Shown here: positions 47,687 to 60,465 of the stretch, piece by piece
Position numbering within the stretch: position 1 is the first letter of the stretch
How the letters are laid out: the number at the start of each line of letters is the position of its first letter
Origin: Sesamum alatum
Taxonomy: Eukaryota; Streptophyta; Magnoliopsida; Lamiales; Pedaliaceae
DNA: 64,000 bases
Direction: 5' to 3'
NCBI GenBank assembly: GCA_034509735.1
Contig: JACGWO010000005.1
Coordinates: 27,522,383 to 27,586,382, forward strand
The notes under the pieces: generated by a model
What the model was told of the DNA's origin: nothing
Seen by the model: only the letters and a program-made list of their open reading frames with translations
Database searches by the model: none
Made by a program: the position numbers and the translations under genes

Positions 47687-49036
47687 TGATTAGGGAAAAT
47701 TATATGATATATTCTTGTGTTTATGCCCTTATTTTCTTTCGATATGATGCTTGTTCTTGGGTACATTTGTGACATTTAGGAACTTTCATGAAAAAAAAGG
47801 CGAATACATGTAAAGAGCTCAAACATAGAAGAAAGAGTCAAATTCTGCAGAAACGAGCACAAGTAAGCCCGTGACCCACAGGCTATCAAAGATTCGTGTG
47901 ACAGGAATGCAAAGCACATAACCCGTTACCTACGGGTTATCATATGTTCGCTAGGGGAAAAGCACAGACGCGTTGACTTGAAAATCTAAACTTCCGAGTT
48001 TAGGCTATTTGAAAAGAGATTTTATTTCCTTTTTTCTATCTTCTTTGTAATTAGGGCTAGACGTTTGATAAGGAAAGAGTTAGGAAAGGAAAAAATAGTT
48101 TAAGGTAGGTAGAATACTTTCTTTCTTACCGTAGCTAGGTCCTATTATAAAATGAAGAGAAGATGGAAAGAGAGAAATTCGATTTTCAGCAAATTCGTAG
48201 AGCCAGAGACGTTGTGAGAGCAAGAGAAAAAGCGAGAAGCACGTGCAGAAGGAGATTAGGCATTGGAGTGACGACCATCAAACCAATCCACTACTCCATG
48301 AGTTTTTCTCAATCTTTCTCTTTAGTTTTAGTTAGAATTAGTATGAACTAGTACCTTTTCGTGCTAAGGCTTATGGAAAGCCTAATTGATATAATGTGTT
48401 AAATGTTTTCCGGATTAATCTGGTTGTTATTTTCGCATATCCATGAATTATTGTGTTTGTTGCTATATTTGAGAGATTGATCATCTCTTAGATTTTCTTA
48501 ATTATGTTGATGAACCGAGAGGGAATTTAACATAGTGGACAGAATAATTCATGGTGTAGATTGAATGATGTGGAGACATACACAGGCATGATCTATTTGA
48601 TTCCATAGGTTTTTCATAGATCCCAATGCATTATTGTCATGAGTTTCGGAGAGGAGAGATCCCCTAATTCCTTGATAGTAATAGGTTCAGTATAGCTTGA
48701 GAGAGTGTATTGGATTAAATTAGAAAAAATCTAGTGTGTTAAAATACCTATATGTTTGATTGATCCGTTAATATCGAATTTGTTGTATGAATTAGGTAGA
48801 CCTATAGTCGTAGCAGTCTCCCTAAATTTGTGTTTTTCTTGTCTCCAACGTAATTGCTTGGTATAGTTGATTTTATTGCTTTTTAGTAGTTTTCATAAAT
48901 CATCTAAACTCTCGATCATCCAAATAATTATGGATAGTCATAGTTGTGGTAATTGCTTCATTAAATCCTCATGGGTTCGATATCTTTTATACTACTTGAT
49001 AGCTAGTGCACTTGCTAGTACATATTTTTTCAATCA
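47687..49036 (+). repeat. 3' LTR of the Athila-like element
   Basis: It is 1350 bp, followed at once by the ATTCC target duplication and by Tat-like RT sequence on the other strand. Confidence 0.92.
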
Positions 49037-49674
49037 ATTCCTCTCTAGTTGCAGGCGGAATATTTTGTCTACCAGGAGCTGGTATGTGGCACCCACGTTT
49101 CTTAGACCAAAGGGCATGACCATGTAGCATAAGGTTCCTACTGAAGTTATGAAGATGACTCTCTTACAATCTTCTGGAGCCAACATGATCTGGTGGTACC
49201 CTTGCGATGTATCCATCATGCTCAAGAGTTCACACCATGAGGTAGAATCTTCCAATTGATCAATGCGTGGGAGAGGATAGCAGTTCTTCGGGCAAGCTTT
49301 GTTGAGATCCCGAAAATCTACGCACATCCTCCACTTTTCTCCTGGTTTTGGAACGAGGACTACATTCGATAGCCACTTGGGGATTAGATTTCTTGGATAT
49401 GGCCGACCTCCATTAGCTTTTCTATTTCGGCCTGGATAATCTTGTCCTTTTCTGGACTGCAGTACCTTTTCTTCTGTTTGAAAGGCTTCATGGAACGATC
49501 GATGTTACGGTGATGCATGATGACTTCCGGACTTATTCCCTCCAAGTCGTGGGTGGGCCATGCGAAAACATCCAAATTACATCGAAGGCATTGGATTAGG
49601 CCTTCCTTAAGGGGCGCTTGTAATTGGGACCCTATTCGAGCGGTCTTGCCTGGATTTTCCGGGCAAAGCTAGAT
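49037..49674 (-). pseudogene. Tat-like reverse transcriptase, N-terminal half
   Basis: Between the two nested elements only 638 bases of the host element remain. They encode NLDVFAWPTHDLEGISPEVI, PFKQKKRYCSPEKDKIIQAE (about 49400-49570), then, after a break, MCVDFRDLNKACPKNCYPLP and LSMMDTSQGYHQIMLAPED (about 49170-49327), and MPFGLRNVGATYQLLVDKIF near 49065. The reading ends ...LERN at 49037 and resumes at 40870 with the YVDD motif. One frameshift and one stop lie near 49330-49390. Confidence 0.9.
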
Positions 49675-51799
49675 TGTAGCACCCTCTAACGGCACTACGA
49701 CTATATCTTCCCTAAATATCACACTTAATGTAAACCCTAATTATATGTATAATTAGGCACATAATGTAGCCCCTGTTGAGTATATATACACATAGTCTCA
49801 TCATCACAACAAGAATATTTAATATCTCATCCGCAAGATCATATATACATATATATCAAGTACATCAAAAAATGGGACTATTATAACTAGTTCACATGCT
49901 ATTCTCGCCTTTAATTCAAAATGAGACTTCTATTTCTATTTACAAGGAGGAGAAAACTGCATACTGGCCCGACCTGACTAGGATGCAAAATGTGGACCTA
50001 GCTGTCGTGAGTAGGCACAGCAAAATCTACACCTGAAATTATTAGCAGAGGGATGAGCCTGCAACTCAATAAGTAAATAACCGGTACCACTATACACGCA
50101 CCTCAATTATATCAACAAGACAAAGACAAGCAACGTATATAATATAATCAACTTAATCAAGCACATTTCATTATATTTCTCCACGTAGTCATTTAATAAC
50201 ACGATAACCAATCAAACTTATATTTTCCTAGTTGGCTTACCAAAAAGGTGATATAGTGTTTTTCTCCACCAACTCAACCTCACTATTCATTCATATATAT
50301 ACATGAATCCCCTTGACATGCTACACAGGCTCATCAATCTCATTTCGCATCATAGCTCTTTCATTTCGCATCATAGCTCTTTCATTTCGCATCATAGCTC
50401 TTTTCATTTCATTTTTCCATATAGGCTATTCAACAACATCAAGGGGTATTCATATCATAATTACATTCAATTTCCATCACTCCCTCGATTCCACATATCA
50501 CCGTTCTTGTAAGCCAACTAGCCACATAAAACCACATAGCAGCATTTTTCACGTACAAGCACATAACACTGGTATCAAACAGCCAATGACATATCTTCCT
50601 CATTTCATTTTCACGACATAATCATTTCAAAGTAATCATTAACCACTCGTACAGTTCAAAATAGATTAGTCAAGCACGAATTAATCATAGGCTCACATAA
50701 AAGTAATATTATCAAGAAATGAAACATATACAAATAATACTAATTATTTACGTACACAACACTAACAGGAAAAAGGAACATATATAAGCAGCACTAATTA
50801 TTTACTTACCTCGATCTTATACAGATTTAGCTAGCTGATATGAAGTCGTACGATCATCTACTTTATCCCCGTGTCCTATCATAAGGTATAATACGTATAA
50901 TTAATTCTAGAATGTCAATTCCTAAATAAAAATATTAAATAGTATTTATATATATATATATATATTTCACCAATCTCTCAATATTTCATTAAACCCTCCA
51001 TCCTATTATAACTACCATTCATAATAACAATTCTTGAATTATATTTTATCTCAAAATATACTTATCTTTACTAAATATAACATTTTCAAATATATTCTAT
51101 AATATTTCTCAAATAAATTTTTCAACCCGATTAAACTAAGCCAATCAATTGTAGAAATTAGTAAATCTAGTAAATTAAGCAGTTTTAAGCTATTAATTAT
51201 AACACCCCTAATTTAATTGAGACATTTAACCAGGCACTAATTATAAATACTCAAATTCATAAAATTTTCCGGTTAAACACTAAATCGAATAGTATAATTA
51301 ACATTTAATAAATGCACTAATTATTTTAATATTAATATACAATTAATTAGAAATTTTAAAATATGCCTTAATTACCTCTTTCGCGGGAGCCGACGAAATG
51401 CTCAATTCTACTGCTAATTGGAATTTGGATAAACTTTTTGTCCATTATTATATATATATATATATATATGTAAATTAAAAGTGGGGTGCTTTGTTATAAT
51501 TTAGATACACGTGGCCCCCCCCTAAAAGTGTATCTCCACTTTAGTGATTATTATAATTTATATATAATTCTTTTTTTTTTTAATATATATATCATTTCTT
51601 TTATTGCCTTCAATAAAATTACAATTTTATACCTCAATTTATAATTTGACCTCAAGATTTTTTTTTTTTCGTAAAGCTCCAATTACACCGTTCAAGTCTC
51701 AATATAATCATAATTTAATCTATAATATATCTACTAATTTTTTTTTTAATGATTATCAATTAACCCCATAATTATGTATAAAAATTTATGGGCGTCACA
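49675..51799 (-). repeat. 3' LTR of the Tekay-like element
   Basis: It contains three tandem copies of a 21-bp unit TCATTTCGCATCATAGCTCTT at about 50340-50402, several TA microsatellites and T or C homopolymers. On the minus strand the purine tract at 51800-51812 abuts it. Confidence 0.95.
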
Positions 51800-51839
51800 A
51801 TTCTCCCCTCCTAATAAAAATTTCGTCCTCGAAATTTAA

Positions 51840-53513
51840 TTAACGTACCAGTTCAGGGAATAAATATGGATACTTCTCTCTCATACTCTCCTCAACCTCC
51901 CAAGTGGCTTCTCTGGGAGAGTGATGACTCCATTTTACCTTCACCATAGGTATTTCTTTATTCCTCAACTTCTTTATATTCGATCCAAAATTTCTATGGG
52001 TTCTTCTATGTACGTTAATCCCTCAGATATTTCTATCTCTGGTTCACGCAAAATGTGACTAGGATCAGATCGATATCGACGTAACATGGACACATGGAAC
52101 ACATCATGTATTTGGGACAACTCTGCTGGTAATGCTAATCGATAAGCTAGTGGTCCGACTCGCTCAATGATTTCATACGGCCCAATATATCTCGGACTTA
52201 ACTTTCCTTGCTTACCGAATCTTAAGATTCCCCTCCATGGTGATACCTTCAGAAAAACTTTCTCTCCCACCTCATATTCCATCTCCCGGCGATGTTTGTC
52301 GACATAACTCTTCTGCCGATCTTGAGCTGCCTTCAAACACTTTTTGACTATTTGTACCTTATCCACCGTTTCTCGGACTAATTCGGGCCCCTCAAGTTGT
52401 CTTAATCCCTCAACGTCCCAACATATTGGACTTCGGCATTTTCTCCCATACAAAGCTTCATACGGAGCCATGCCAATACTAGAATGAAAAACTATTATTA
52501 TATGCAAATTCCATCAGTGGTAAATGATCATCCCAGTTTCCTCTGAACTCAATCACGCAGGCTCTCATCATGTCCTCCAACGTCTGAATGGTCCTTTCTG
52601 ATTATCCATCTGTTTGAGGATGGAATGCTGTACTAAAGTGCAGCCTGGTACCTAATGCCCTTTGCAAGCTTCCCCAAAAATGAGATGTAAACCGAGGATC
52701 TCTGTCGGAGACTATAGAAGTAGGAACCCCATGTAATCTCACAATTTCTGAAACGTACAATTCAGCCAACTTATCTAAAGAATCATTTTGTCTTACTGGC
52801 AAAAAGTGAGCCGATTTAGTCAATCTATCCACGATTACCCAAATAGCATCATGTTTCCTGAATGTACGTGGTAACCCAATGACAAAATCCATAGTAATCT
52901 TTTCCCATTTCCATTCAGGTATAGATAAAGGATGAAGCTTACAGGCTGGTGCTTGGTGTTCTGCCTTAACTTGCTGACAAGTTAAACATTTAACCACAAA
53001 CTCTGCAACATCTTTCTTCATGGTTGGCCACCAATAGTAGGGTCTCAAATCTCGATACATCTTGGTACTGCCAGGATGCATCGCATATGGTGCATAGTGC
53101 GCCTCGTGCATAATCTCCGTTCTCAATTCCTCTACATTCGGCACACACATACGCTTCCCATTTAATAACATACCATCTTCCTGTATTACATATTGATCGT
53201 TCTTTCCTTCTTGTGCCTTGGCTTTCATTTTCTGCAAGTACGGATCATTGTTCTGTGCATCCTTAACTTTGTCCCTAAGGGAGGGCTTCACTTGAAGAGT
53301 GGCAAGTAAAAGATCATCACCAACGCTAAAACTCACATTCATTGCTCTGAGGGCAGCTAAATACTCCACATTATAGCAAATCATACCTGCTAATTGGTCC
53401 ACCGTCTTTCTACTCAACGCATCTGCAACTACATTTGCTTTTCCGGGGTGATAATCAATAGTACAATCGTAATCCTTCAACAGCTCGATCCACCTTCTTT
53501 GCCTCAAATTCAA
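51840..53513 (-). pseudogene. Tekay-like integrase with chromodomain
   Basis: Zinc-binding HHCC region: [13 protein letters not shown]...[11 protein letters not shown] (about 52960-53120). Catalytic core: [13 protein letters not shown] (first Asp), [16 protein letters not shown] (second Asp), and after the nonsense codon at 52602-52604 [12 protein letters not shown] (third, Glu). Downstream frame: GMAPYEALYGRKCRSPICW, SPRYIGPYEIIERVG, DVFHVSMLRRYRSD (52000-52480). A last frame after about 51975 gives PMVKVKWSHHSPREATWEVE...YPYLF, a chromodomain, the hallmark of chromoviruses that target modified histones. Lesions: a CAA-to-TAA-type stop at 52602, an extra T near 52500 and one missing base near 51975. 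Confidence 0.93.
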
Positions 53514-54490
53514 CTCTTTCTGTGTTGGGAATATACTTTAAACTTTTATGATCTGTAAATATTTGAAACGTCTCTCCATACAGATAATGCCTCCAGATTT
53601 TCAATGCATGTACAATCGCTGCCAATTCCAGATCATGGGTCGGATAGTTCAATTCGTGCGGCCTCAACTGCCTCGAAGCATAAGCTATCACCCTTCCATG
53701 TTGCATCAAAACACATCCGAGTCCTTGCCGTGAAGCATCAGTATATACCACATATCCTCCATTCCCAGATGGCAATGCAAGAATAGGTGCTGAGGTAAGT
53801 CTTTTCTTCAATTCTTCAAAACTCTTATCACACATGTCATTCCAATTGAATGGTGCATTCTTCTTTAACAGATTCGTCAAGGGTCTCGCAATCACAGAGA
53901 AATCTTTCACAAATCTTCTATAATACCCAGCCAATCCTAGAAAACTGCGAACTTCTGATGCATTTTTAGGTGGCTCCCACTCCAAAATAGCCTTAACTTT
54001 TGCCGGATCAGGTTGTACCCCTTGCTTCGAAACAACATGCCCTAAGAAAGCAATCTCCTCCATCCAAAATTCACATTTGCTAAATTTAGCATACAGTTGC
54101 TTTTCTCTCAAAATTTGTAAAACTATCCTTAAATGTTGTTCATGTTCCTCGTGACTACTAGAGTATATGAGGATATCATCAATAAACACAATCACAAATT
54201 GATCAAGGAATGACTGTAAGGTTTTGTTCATCAACGACATGAAAGCAGCAGGGGCATTCGTTAACCCAAATGGCATAACAACAAATTCATAATGGCCATA
54301 CCTGGTTCGAAAAGCTGTCTTTGGAATAGACCCTTCTTCGATCCGCAATTGCCAATACCCTGATCTCAAGTCAATTTTAGAAAACACAGTTGCACCCTTC
54401 AGTTGGTCGAGTAAATCATCTATCCGTGGCAGAGATACTTGTTCTTAATTGTAATCCGATTCAACTGCCTATAATCAACACATAATCTCA
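53455..54490 (-). pseudogene. Tekay-like RT and RNase H
   Basis: A 310-codon open stretch holds [38 protein letters not shown], the active site [25 protein letters not shown] and [16 protein letters not shown], then RNase H with [34 protein letters not shown] and [14 protein letters not shown]. All RT and RNase H catalytic acidic residues are present. The frame is lost at both ends: a missing C near 54440 in the segment before it, and one extra C near 53525 that shifts the [11 protein letters not shown] part into the next frame. Confidence 0.95.
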
Positions 54491-54508
54491 TACTCCCATC
54501 CTTCTTCT

Positions 54509-56522
54509 TTACGAATAATACTGGTGCTCCCAAGGCGAAATACTTGGTCGTATAAACCCCTTATCGAGTAATTCTTCTAATTGTTTCTTTAATTCTTTCA
54601 GTTCAAGTGGAGCCATTCTATATGGTGCAATCGAAATAGATGCTGCCTCAGGAATAGTTTCTATTTCAAAATCCACTTCTCGATGAGGTGGTAACCCAGG
54701 TAATTCTTCTGGAAAAACATCGGGAAATTCCCTAACTACTGGAACATCTGACACACCCGGACTGACCTTCGTAGTATCACGTACACTAGCTAAATATGCT
54801 TCACACCCTTCCTTAATTAAATTAAAAGCAGTCATAGCAGAAATTAAACAATTAGGTATAACTTTTCTCTCTCCCACTATAACCGTCTTCATTTGCCCAT
54901 CGATTTCTACAACCACCTCTTTTGTTTGACAGTCCACCAAAGCATGATTACTAGATAACCAATCCATCCCTAGGATAACATCAAACTCCCTAAGGTTTAT
55001 CACAACCAAATCTGCATATAGTGTGACACTATCCACTACTATTGGACAAGATCTCACAACAGTATTAACAAATATAACCCCACCAACAGGCATAGATACA
55101 CATAAGTCATGCCCCAACTGTTCAATACTAGCATGCACACGTGATGCAAAATCATGTGATATAAATGAACAAGTAGATCCTGGATCAATTAACACATGCG
55201 CACCAGAATTGCAAATAGAAAAGGAACCAGTAATAACCTCAGGTGCAGTAGGAGCTTGTTCCCTGGTGATGGCGTACACCCTTGCTTGCGGCTGAGATTG
55301 ACTACTCTGTCCAGTCGATGTTGTAGAAATAGTCCCGCTACCTCGACCACCTCTGCCTCGACCCCTATTTGTACTAGCCCGTTGCACATTTTCCCCTACA
55401 CTACTTGGTCCTGAAATCTGGGATCCACTGGCGTCAACTCTCCACGTAGGACAATCCCTGACGATATGCCCCGGTTGGTGGCAACGATAACATATGATTG
55501 GCTGGACTCCCCAACATTCACCGACGGGTTTCCTACCGCAATTCGTGCACGAGGGAATAGACCTTCCACTAAACGATCTGGTTGGACCCTGTCTTCCCCC
55601 AAATCCGACTGAGGTAGACCCGCCTCTACTTAACGACACTGATGGAGACCTATTAGTTTGACTCATTCCTCGGCCTCTGTACCCACCTCTCTGAAAACCA
55701 GAACTCTTAAAAGAAACTGCAGCACTTGGCCCGCCTGTAAAGTTAGGATTACCTGTCCACTTCTTCCGTTTAGATTCAGCGGAATTCCTTTCTATGGATG
55801 TCTCTTCAACTCTCAATGCTGCTTCTAAAAGTGCACTGTAACTCGGAGGTTTAATTGCTATCTTCTCTCGTATCTCAAGCCTCAGGCCTTTTTCAAATCT
55901 GTCTCTCCTCAATTCATCTGTACTTACCTCTTCTGGAGCATACTTGGATAGCCTCACAAATTGCAGCTCATACTCAGCGACAGACAAATCATTTTGCTTT
56001 AACTCAAGAAATTCAACTTTCTTACGGTTTCTGTAGACCGGTGGAGTGTATTTCTCAGTAAATTCTCTCAAGAAATCGTTCCATGTTAAAGTGATTGGTC
56101 GACTCCTACTCCCTGGAACAGTTTCCCACCAATCCAACGCATCTTTCTCTAATAAAGACACTGCATACCTCAACTTTTGTTCAGAAGTGCATTCAATTCT
56201 GTCGAGAACTCTTTCCATATTCCTCAACCATTCTTCTGCTTCTGCAGGATCAGTTGTACCAGCAAATACCTTCGCACCCTGTCTTCTAACTATCTCATAG
56301 TTTTTTATCAATGACAACATCTTGTGGTTGGGGTTGGGGTTGTGGTTGTGGAGCCATCCTCTGCATAAACTCTAGGAATTGTTGCATAAAAGGATTTACT
56401 TCTGGTTGGGGAACGTTTCTATCCTGAGCTTCTAACCCCTGATGTTCAGATGCATGATCATGACCTTGTACAGACTCTAATGACTCAGTTGGGCCAGCAG
56501 CGTTTTCACCTGACGCTTCCAT
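54509..56522 (-). pseudogene. Tekay-like gag and protease
   Basis: The start is MEASGENAAGPTESLES at 56522 with Pro-Gln repeats. One extra A in a run near 56305 shifts the frame, after which 600 codons are open. Gag core: AEEWLRNMERVLDRIECTSEQ and WWETVPGSRSRPITLTWNDF. A Gly/Arg-rich region follows. The knuckle is CYRCHQPGHIVRDC (about 55450-55490), preceded by a CTNCGRKPVGEC motif. Protease: HVLIDPGSTCSFISHDFA (D-P-G-S-T, about 55140-55195), FDVILGMDWLSSNHALVDC. It ends at the RT start where one G is missing near 54530 (PWEHQYYS replaces the expected reading). Confidence 0.95.
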
Positions 56523-56614
56523 CCTATATGAAATGCATATGTATAATTAGACTCATAATATATATATGTTAAGTATAATACCACATACTATCAATTAACC
56601 CCAGAGAATCTAAT

Positions 56615-56630
56615 CCCTGCTCTGATACCA
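56615..56630 (-). other. Primer-binding site of the Tekay-like element
   Basis: On the minus strand TGGTATCAGAGCAGGG lies five bases from the 5' LTR end, a perfect initiator tRNA-Met primer site. Confidence 0.93.
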
Positions 56631-56635
56631 CGAAA

Positions 56636-58763
56636 TGTAGCACCCTCTAACGGCACTACGACCATATCTTCCCTAAATATCACACTTAATGTAAACCCTA
56701 ATTATATGTATAATTAGGCACATAATGTAGCCCCTGTTGAGTATATATACACATAGTCTCATCATCACAACAAGAATATTTAATATCTCATCCGCAAGAT
56801 CATATATACATATATATCAAGTACATCAAAAATGGGACTATTATAACTAGTTCACATGCTATTCTCGCCTTTAATTCAAAATGAGACTTCTATTTCTATT
56901 TACAAGGAGGAGAAAACTGCATACTGGCCCGACCTGACTGAGATGCAAAATGTGGACCTAGCTGTCGTGAGTAGGCACAGCAAAATCTACACCTGAAATT
57001 ATTAGCAGAGGGATGAGCCTGCAACTCAATAAGTAAATAACCGGTACCACTATACACGCACCTCAATTATATCAACAAGACAAAGACAAGCAACGTATAT
57101 AATATAATCAACTTAATCAAGCACATTTCATTTTATTTCTCCACGTAGTCATTTAATAACACGATAACCAATCAAACTTATATTTTCCTAGTTGGCTTAC
57201 CAAAAAGGTGATATAGTGTTTTTCTCCACCAACTCAACCTCACTATTCATTCATATATATACATGAATCCCCTTGACATGCTACACAGGCTCATCAATCT
57301 CATTTCACATCATAGCTCTTTCATTTCGCATCATAGCTCTTTCATTTCGCATCATAGCTCTTTTCATTTCATTTTTCCATATAGGCTATTCAACAACATC
57401 AAGGGGTATTCATATCATAATTACATTCAATTTCCATCACTCCCTCGATTCCACATATCACCGTTCTTGTAAGCCAACTAGCCACATAAAACCACATAGC
57501 AGCATTTTTCACGTACAAGCACATAACACTGGTATCAAACAGCCAATGACATATCTTCCTCATTTCATTTTCACGACATAATCATTTCAAAGTAATCATT
57601 AACCACTCGTACAGTTCAAAATAGATTAGTCAAGCACGAATTAATCATAGGCTCACATAAAAGTAATATTATCAAGAAATGAAACATATACAAATAATAC
57701 TAATTATTTACGTACACAACACTAACAGGAAAAAGGAACATATATAAGCAGCACTAATTATTTACTTACCTCGATCTTATACAGATTTAGCTAGCTGATA
57801 TGAAGTCGTACGATCATCTACTTTATCCCCGTGTCCTATCATAAGGTATAATACGTATAATTAATATCTAGAATGTCAATTCCTAAATAAAATATTAAAT
57901 AGTATTTATATATATATATATATATATTTCACCAATCTCTCAATATTTCATTAAACCCTCCATCCTATTATAACTACCATTCATAATAACAATTCTTGAA
58001 TTATATTTATCTCAAAATATACTTATCTTTACTAAATATAACATTTTGAAATATATTCTATAATATTTCTCAAATAAATTTTTCAACCCGATTAAACTAA
58101 GCCAATCAATTGTAGAAATTAGTGAATCTAGTAAATTAAGCAGTTTAAGCTATTAATTATAACACCCCTAATTTAATTGAGACATTTAACCAGGCACTAA
58201 TTATAAATACTCAAATTCATAAAATTTTCCGGTTAAACACTAAATCGAATAGTATAATTAACATTTAATAAATGCACTAATTATTTAATATTAATATACA
58301 ATTAATTAGAAATTTTAAAATATGCCTTAATTACCTCTTTCGCGGGAGCCGACGAAATGCTCAATTCTACTGCTAATTGGAATTAGGATAAACTTTTTAT
58401 CCATTATTATATATATATATATGTAAATTAAAAGTGGGGTGCTTTGTTATAATTTAGATACACGTGCCCCCCCCCCCCCCCTAAAAGTGTATCTCCACTT
58501 TAGTGATTATTATAATTTATATATAATTCTTTTTTTTTTAATATATATATCATTTCTTTTATTGCCTTCAATAAAATTACAATTTTATACCTCAATTTAT
58601 AATTTGACCTCAAGATTTTTTTTTTTTCGTAAAGCTCCAATTACACCGTTCAAGTCTCAATATAATCATAATTTAATCTATAATATATCTACTAATTAAC
58701 TAAATTTTTTTAATGATTATCAATTAACCCCATAATTATGTATAAAAATTTATGGGCGTCACA
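56636..58763 (-). repeat. 5' LTR of the Tekay-like element
   Basis: It is nearly identical to 49675-51799, with differences mostly in TA, T, A and C run lengths (for example the C run near 58467), a short insertion near 58698 and a handful of substitutions. Confidence 0.95.
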
Positions 58764-58768
58764 TAGAT

Positions 58769-60465
58769 GGTCAGCAACTTCTCTGCAGGTTGACCTTACC
58801 ATGGTCTTCCTTGCCAAAGGTGGCTTCCTCTGCAGGAGCTTCAGATTTCCCAATCCCCCTTGGAGTCCTTGCCTTGTCTCTTACGTATCGCTTCTGGGGT
58901 AACTCCGTGGCTCATCATTTTTGTCTTTTGCGTATGGCTTCTACATAGCATTTCTGAGATTGTTGTTGCTCTCCGTTGACTTCTCCTATCCCTCCAGGCA
59001 CGGGGAGTTTTATCTTCATGTAAAAGTGGATATGACGGCCTGGAAGGCATTTAGCGTAGGCCCCCAAAGGATAATATTATACACCGAGGGGGTATTAACT
59101 ATTAGGAATTTGATTAGATAGGTCTTCCTCAGCGATCCTTGTCCCAAGGAGAGCAGGAGGGTGATCGACCCTCTCGAGCGAACTACTTCCCCTGTGAACT
59201 CGTCAAGAGAAGTGTCTACTTTTCCTAGGGGGCTTCCCCCAGCTGGATTTGATCATAGGCTTCCTTAAAGAGTATGTCTGCCAAGCTCCCAAATTCTGTG
59301 AAGACTCTATTTACTTCGTAGTTAGCCACCGAGGCTATGATCACCAGTGCGTCATTATGGGGAACATAATCCCCCTCTTCTCGCTGGACCCGAATTGTAA
59401 AATAGGTGCACTCTCTAAAGTATCTACATCCAACACTTCTTCGGGGCCAGAGCTACGGCCTCCCTAGCAAGCATTCTCCGAGACCTATGGGAGTCTCCCC
59501 CATGGGTCCTCCTGCTATCATTCGGATAACTCCCGTCCTGGGGAGGTTCGGGTCTTCCGCCTGCCCGGAGGAGGCAGAATTATGTCCTTCTGTTTCAGGG
59601 AGCTCAATGCTAGGCTCTGCATGGGCTTTCCCCTGGTGTTGATCCCTTCTTTTGATAAGGGCCTGAGGCCTAAGATTTTTCACGACACACAAACTCTTGC
59701 AAGTATCCATTATGGATAAGTCGCTCAATTTTGAACTTCAAATGCCGACATTCCCCTGTGGTGTGGCCATAATCGTTATGGAATCGACATAATTTATCAT
59801 ATTTCGGCTGTGTGGGCCCTTCCTTAGCATCGCGAGGCCGCATTAATAGCCCCTATCCTTCCACCGCCATGAGGACCTGGGAGATAGGAGCGTTGAGAGA
59901 AGTGTAGCCAGGAGGTCCCCTCTGAAAAGAGGGTTTCCGATTAGTACGGATCTTCTTGCTGCCTCCTTCTTCGCGGGTGTCCTTCCTCTTTTCACCTCGT
60001 CCTTCTTTCTTGGAGGCTTAGGCCTCCTCCATATTGATGTACTTGGCCGCTCTAGCCAAAAGGCTATCAAAATCTGGGGCTGGCTTCTTGTCTAGGGACT
60101 TGAAGAAATCCCCATCCCAAAGCCTTTGAGAGAAGGCGTTAGCCTTAACTTCCTGCGTTGCCACAGGGACCTCCAAGGCTGGAGTATTAAACCTGTGCAG
60201 GTAGTCCCTCAGGGACTCGGAATTCTTTTGTCGAATAGTGAAAGGCTCAAAGGGGCCTTGCAATGCTTCTTACTGCTGGTAAATTGGTGCAGGAACAATG
60301 AACGGAACTTCGAAAGCTCCTCATCGACCCTGCAGGCAATTGGTTGCACCACTGCTAGGCCGCTCGGGCGAACGTAGCAACGAAAACCCGACACTTAATC
60401 CCATCGATATATTGATGGAGGAGGGTTGCATTCTCAAACTGGGACGGGGGTCTTGGGGAGCGGTA
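58769..60465 (-). pseudogene. Tat-like gag C-terminal part and protease
   Basis: From right to left: [19 protein letters not shown] (about 60370-60430), GPFEPFTIRQKNSESLRDYLHRF and AFSQRLWDGDFFKSLDKKP (about 60080-60260), a basic linker, the gag zinc-knuckle-like CRFHNDYGHTTGEC (about 59745-59790), then HNDALVIIASVANYEVNRVF and SVYNIILWGPTLNAF of the protease (about 59060-59360). The expected DSGSS active site reads EFGSL (about 59280-59305), so the catalytic aspartate is lost. Stops include one after KYINMEEA (60018). The Tekay-like element begins just to the left. Confidence 0.85.

Larger units (their letters stand above)
40871..49036 (+). mobile_element. Athila-like Ty3/gypsy deletion derivative nested in the Tat-like RT
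   Basis: LTRs at 40871-42200 and 47687-49036 begin TGATTAGGG and end AATCA, flanked by an exact target duplication ATTCC (40866-40870 and 49037-49041). The primer-binding site is tRNA-Asp-like and the polypurine tract is AGTGGGGGAATT. The interior carries gag and protease remnants on the plus strand, then jumps to an integrase-tail-like fragment near 44750-44850, with no RT or integrase core. The 3' region has Athila-type landmarks (GGGAGGCAACCCATG at 45030, TTTAAGTGTGGGGG near 45476). LTRs are clearly diverged from one another, indicating a moderately old insertion. Confidence 0.9.
49675..58763 (-). mobile_element. Young Tekay/Del-like chromovirus (Ty3/gypsy) nested in the Tat-like element
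   Basis: LTRs of 2125 and 2128 bp (49675-51799, 56636-58763) end TG...CA, with an exact target duplication TAGAT (49670-49674 and 58764-58768). On the minus strand there is an initiator tRNA-Met primer site, gag with CCHC knuckle, protease, RT, RNase H, integrase and a C-terminal chromodomain, then a polypurine tract. By eye I count only about nine substitutions between the LTRs plus several homopolymer-length differences, so insertion was recent. The polyprotein frame is nevertheless interrupted by six single-base indels and one stop. Confidence 0.96.

Noticed and set aside
50340..50402. Three 21-bp repeats that might suggest a CRISPR-like array
   Set aside because: They are contiguous without spacers, occur in both LTRs of a plant retrotransposon, and the genome is eukaryotic.
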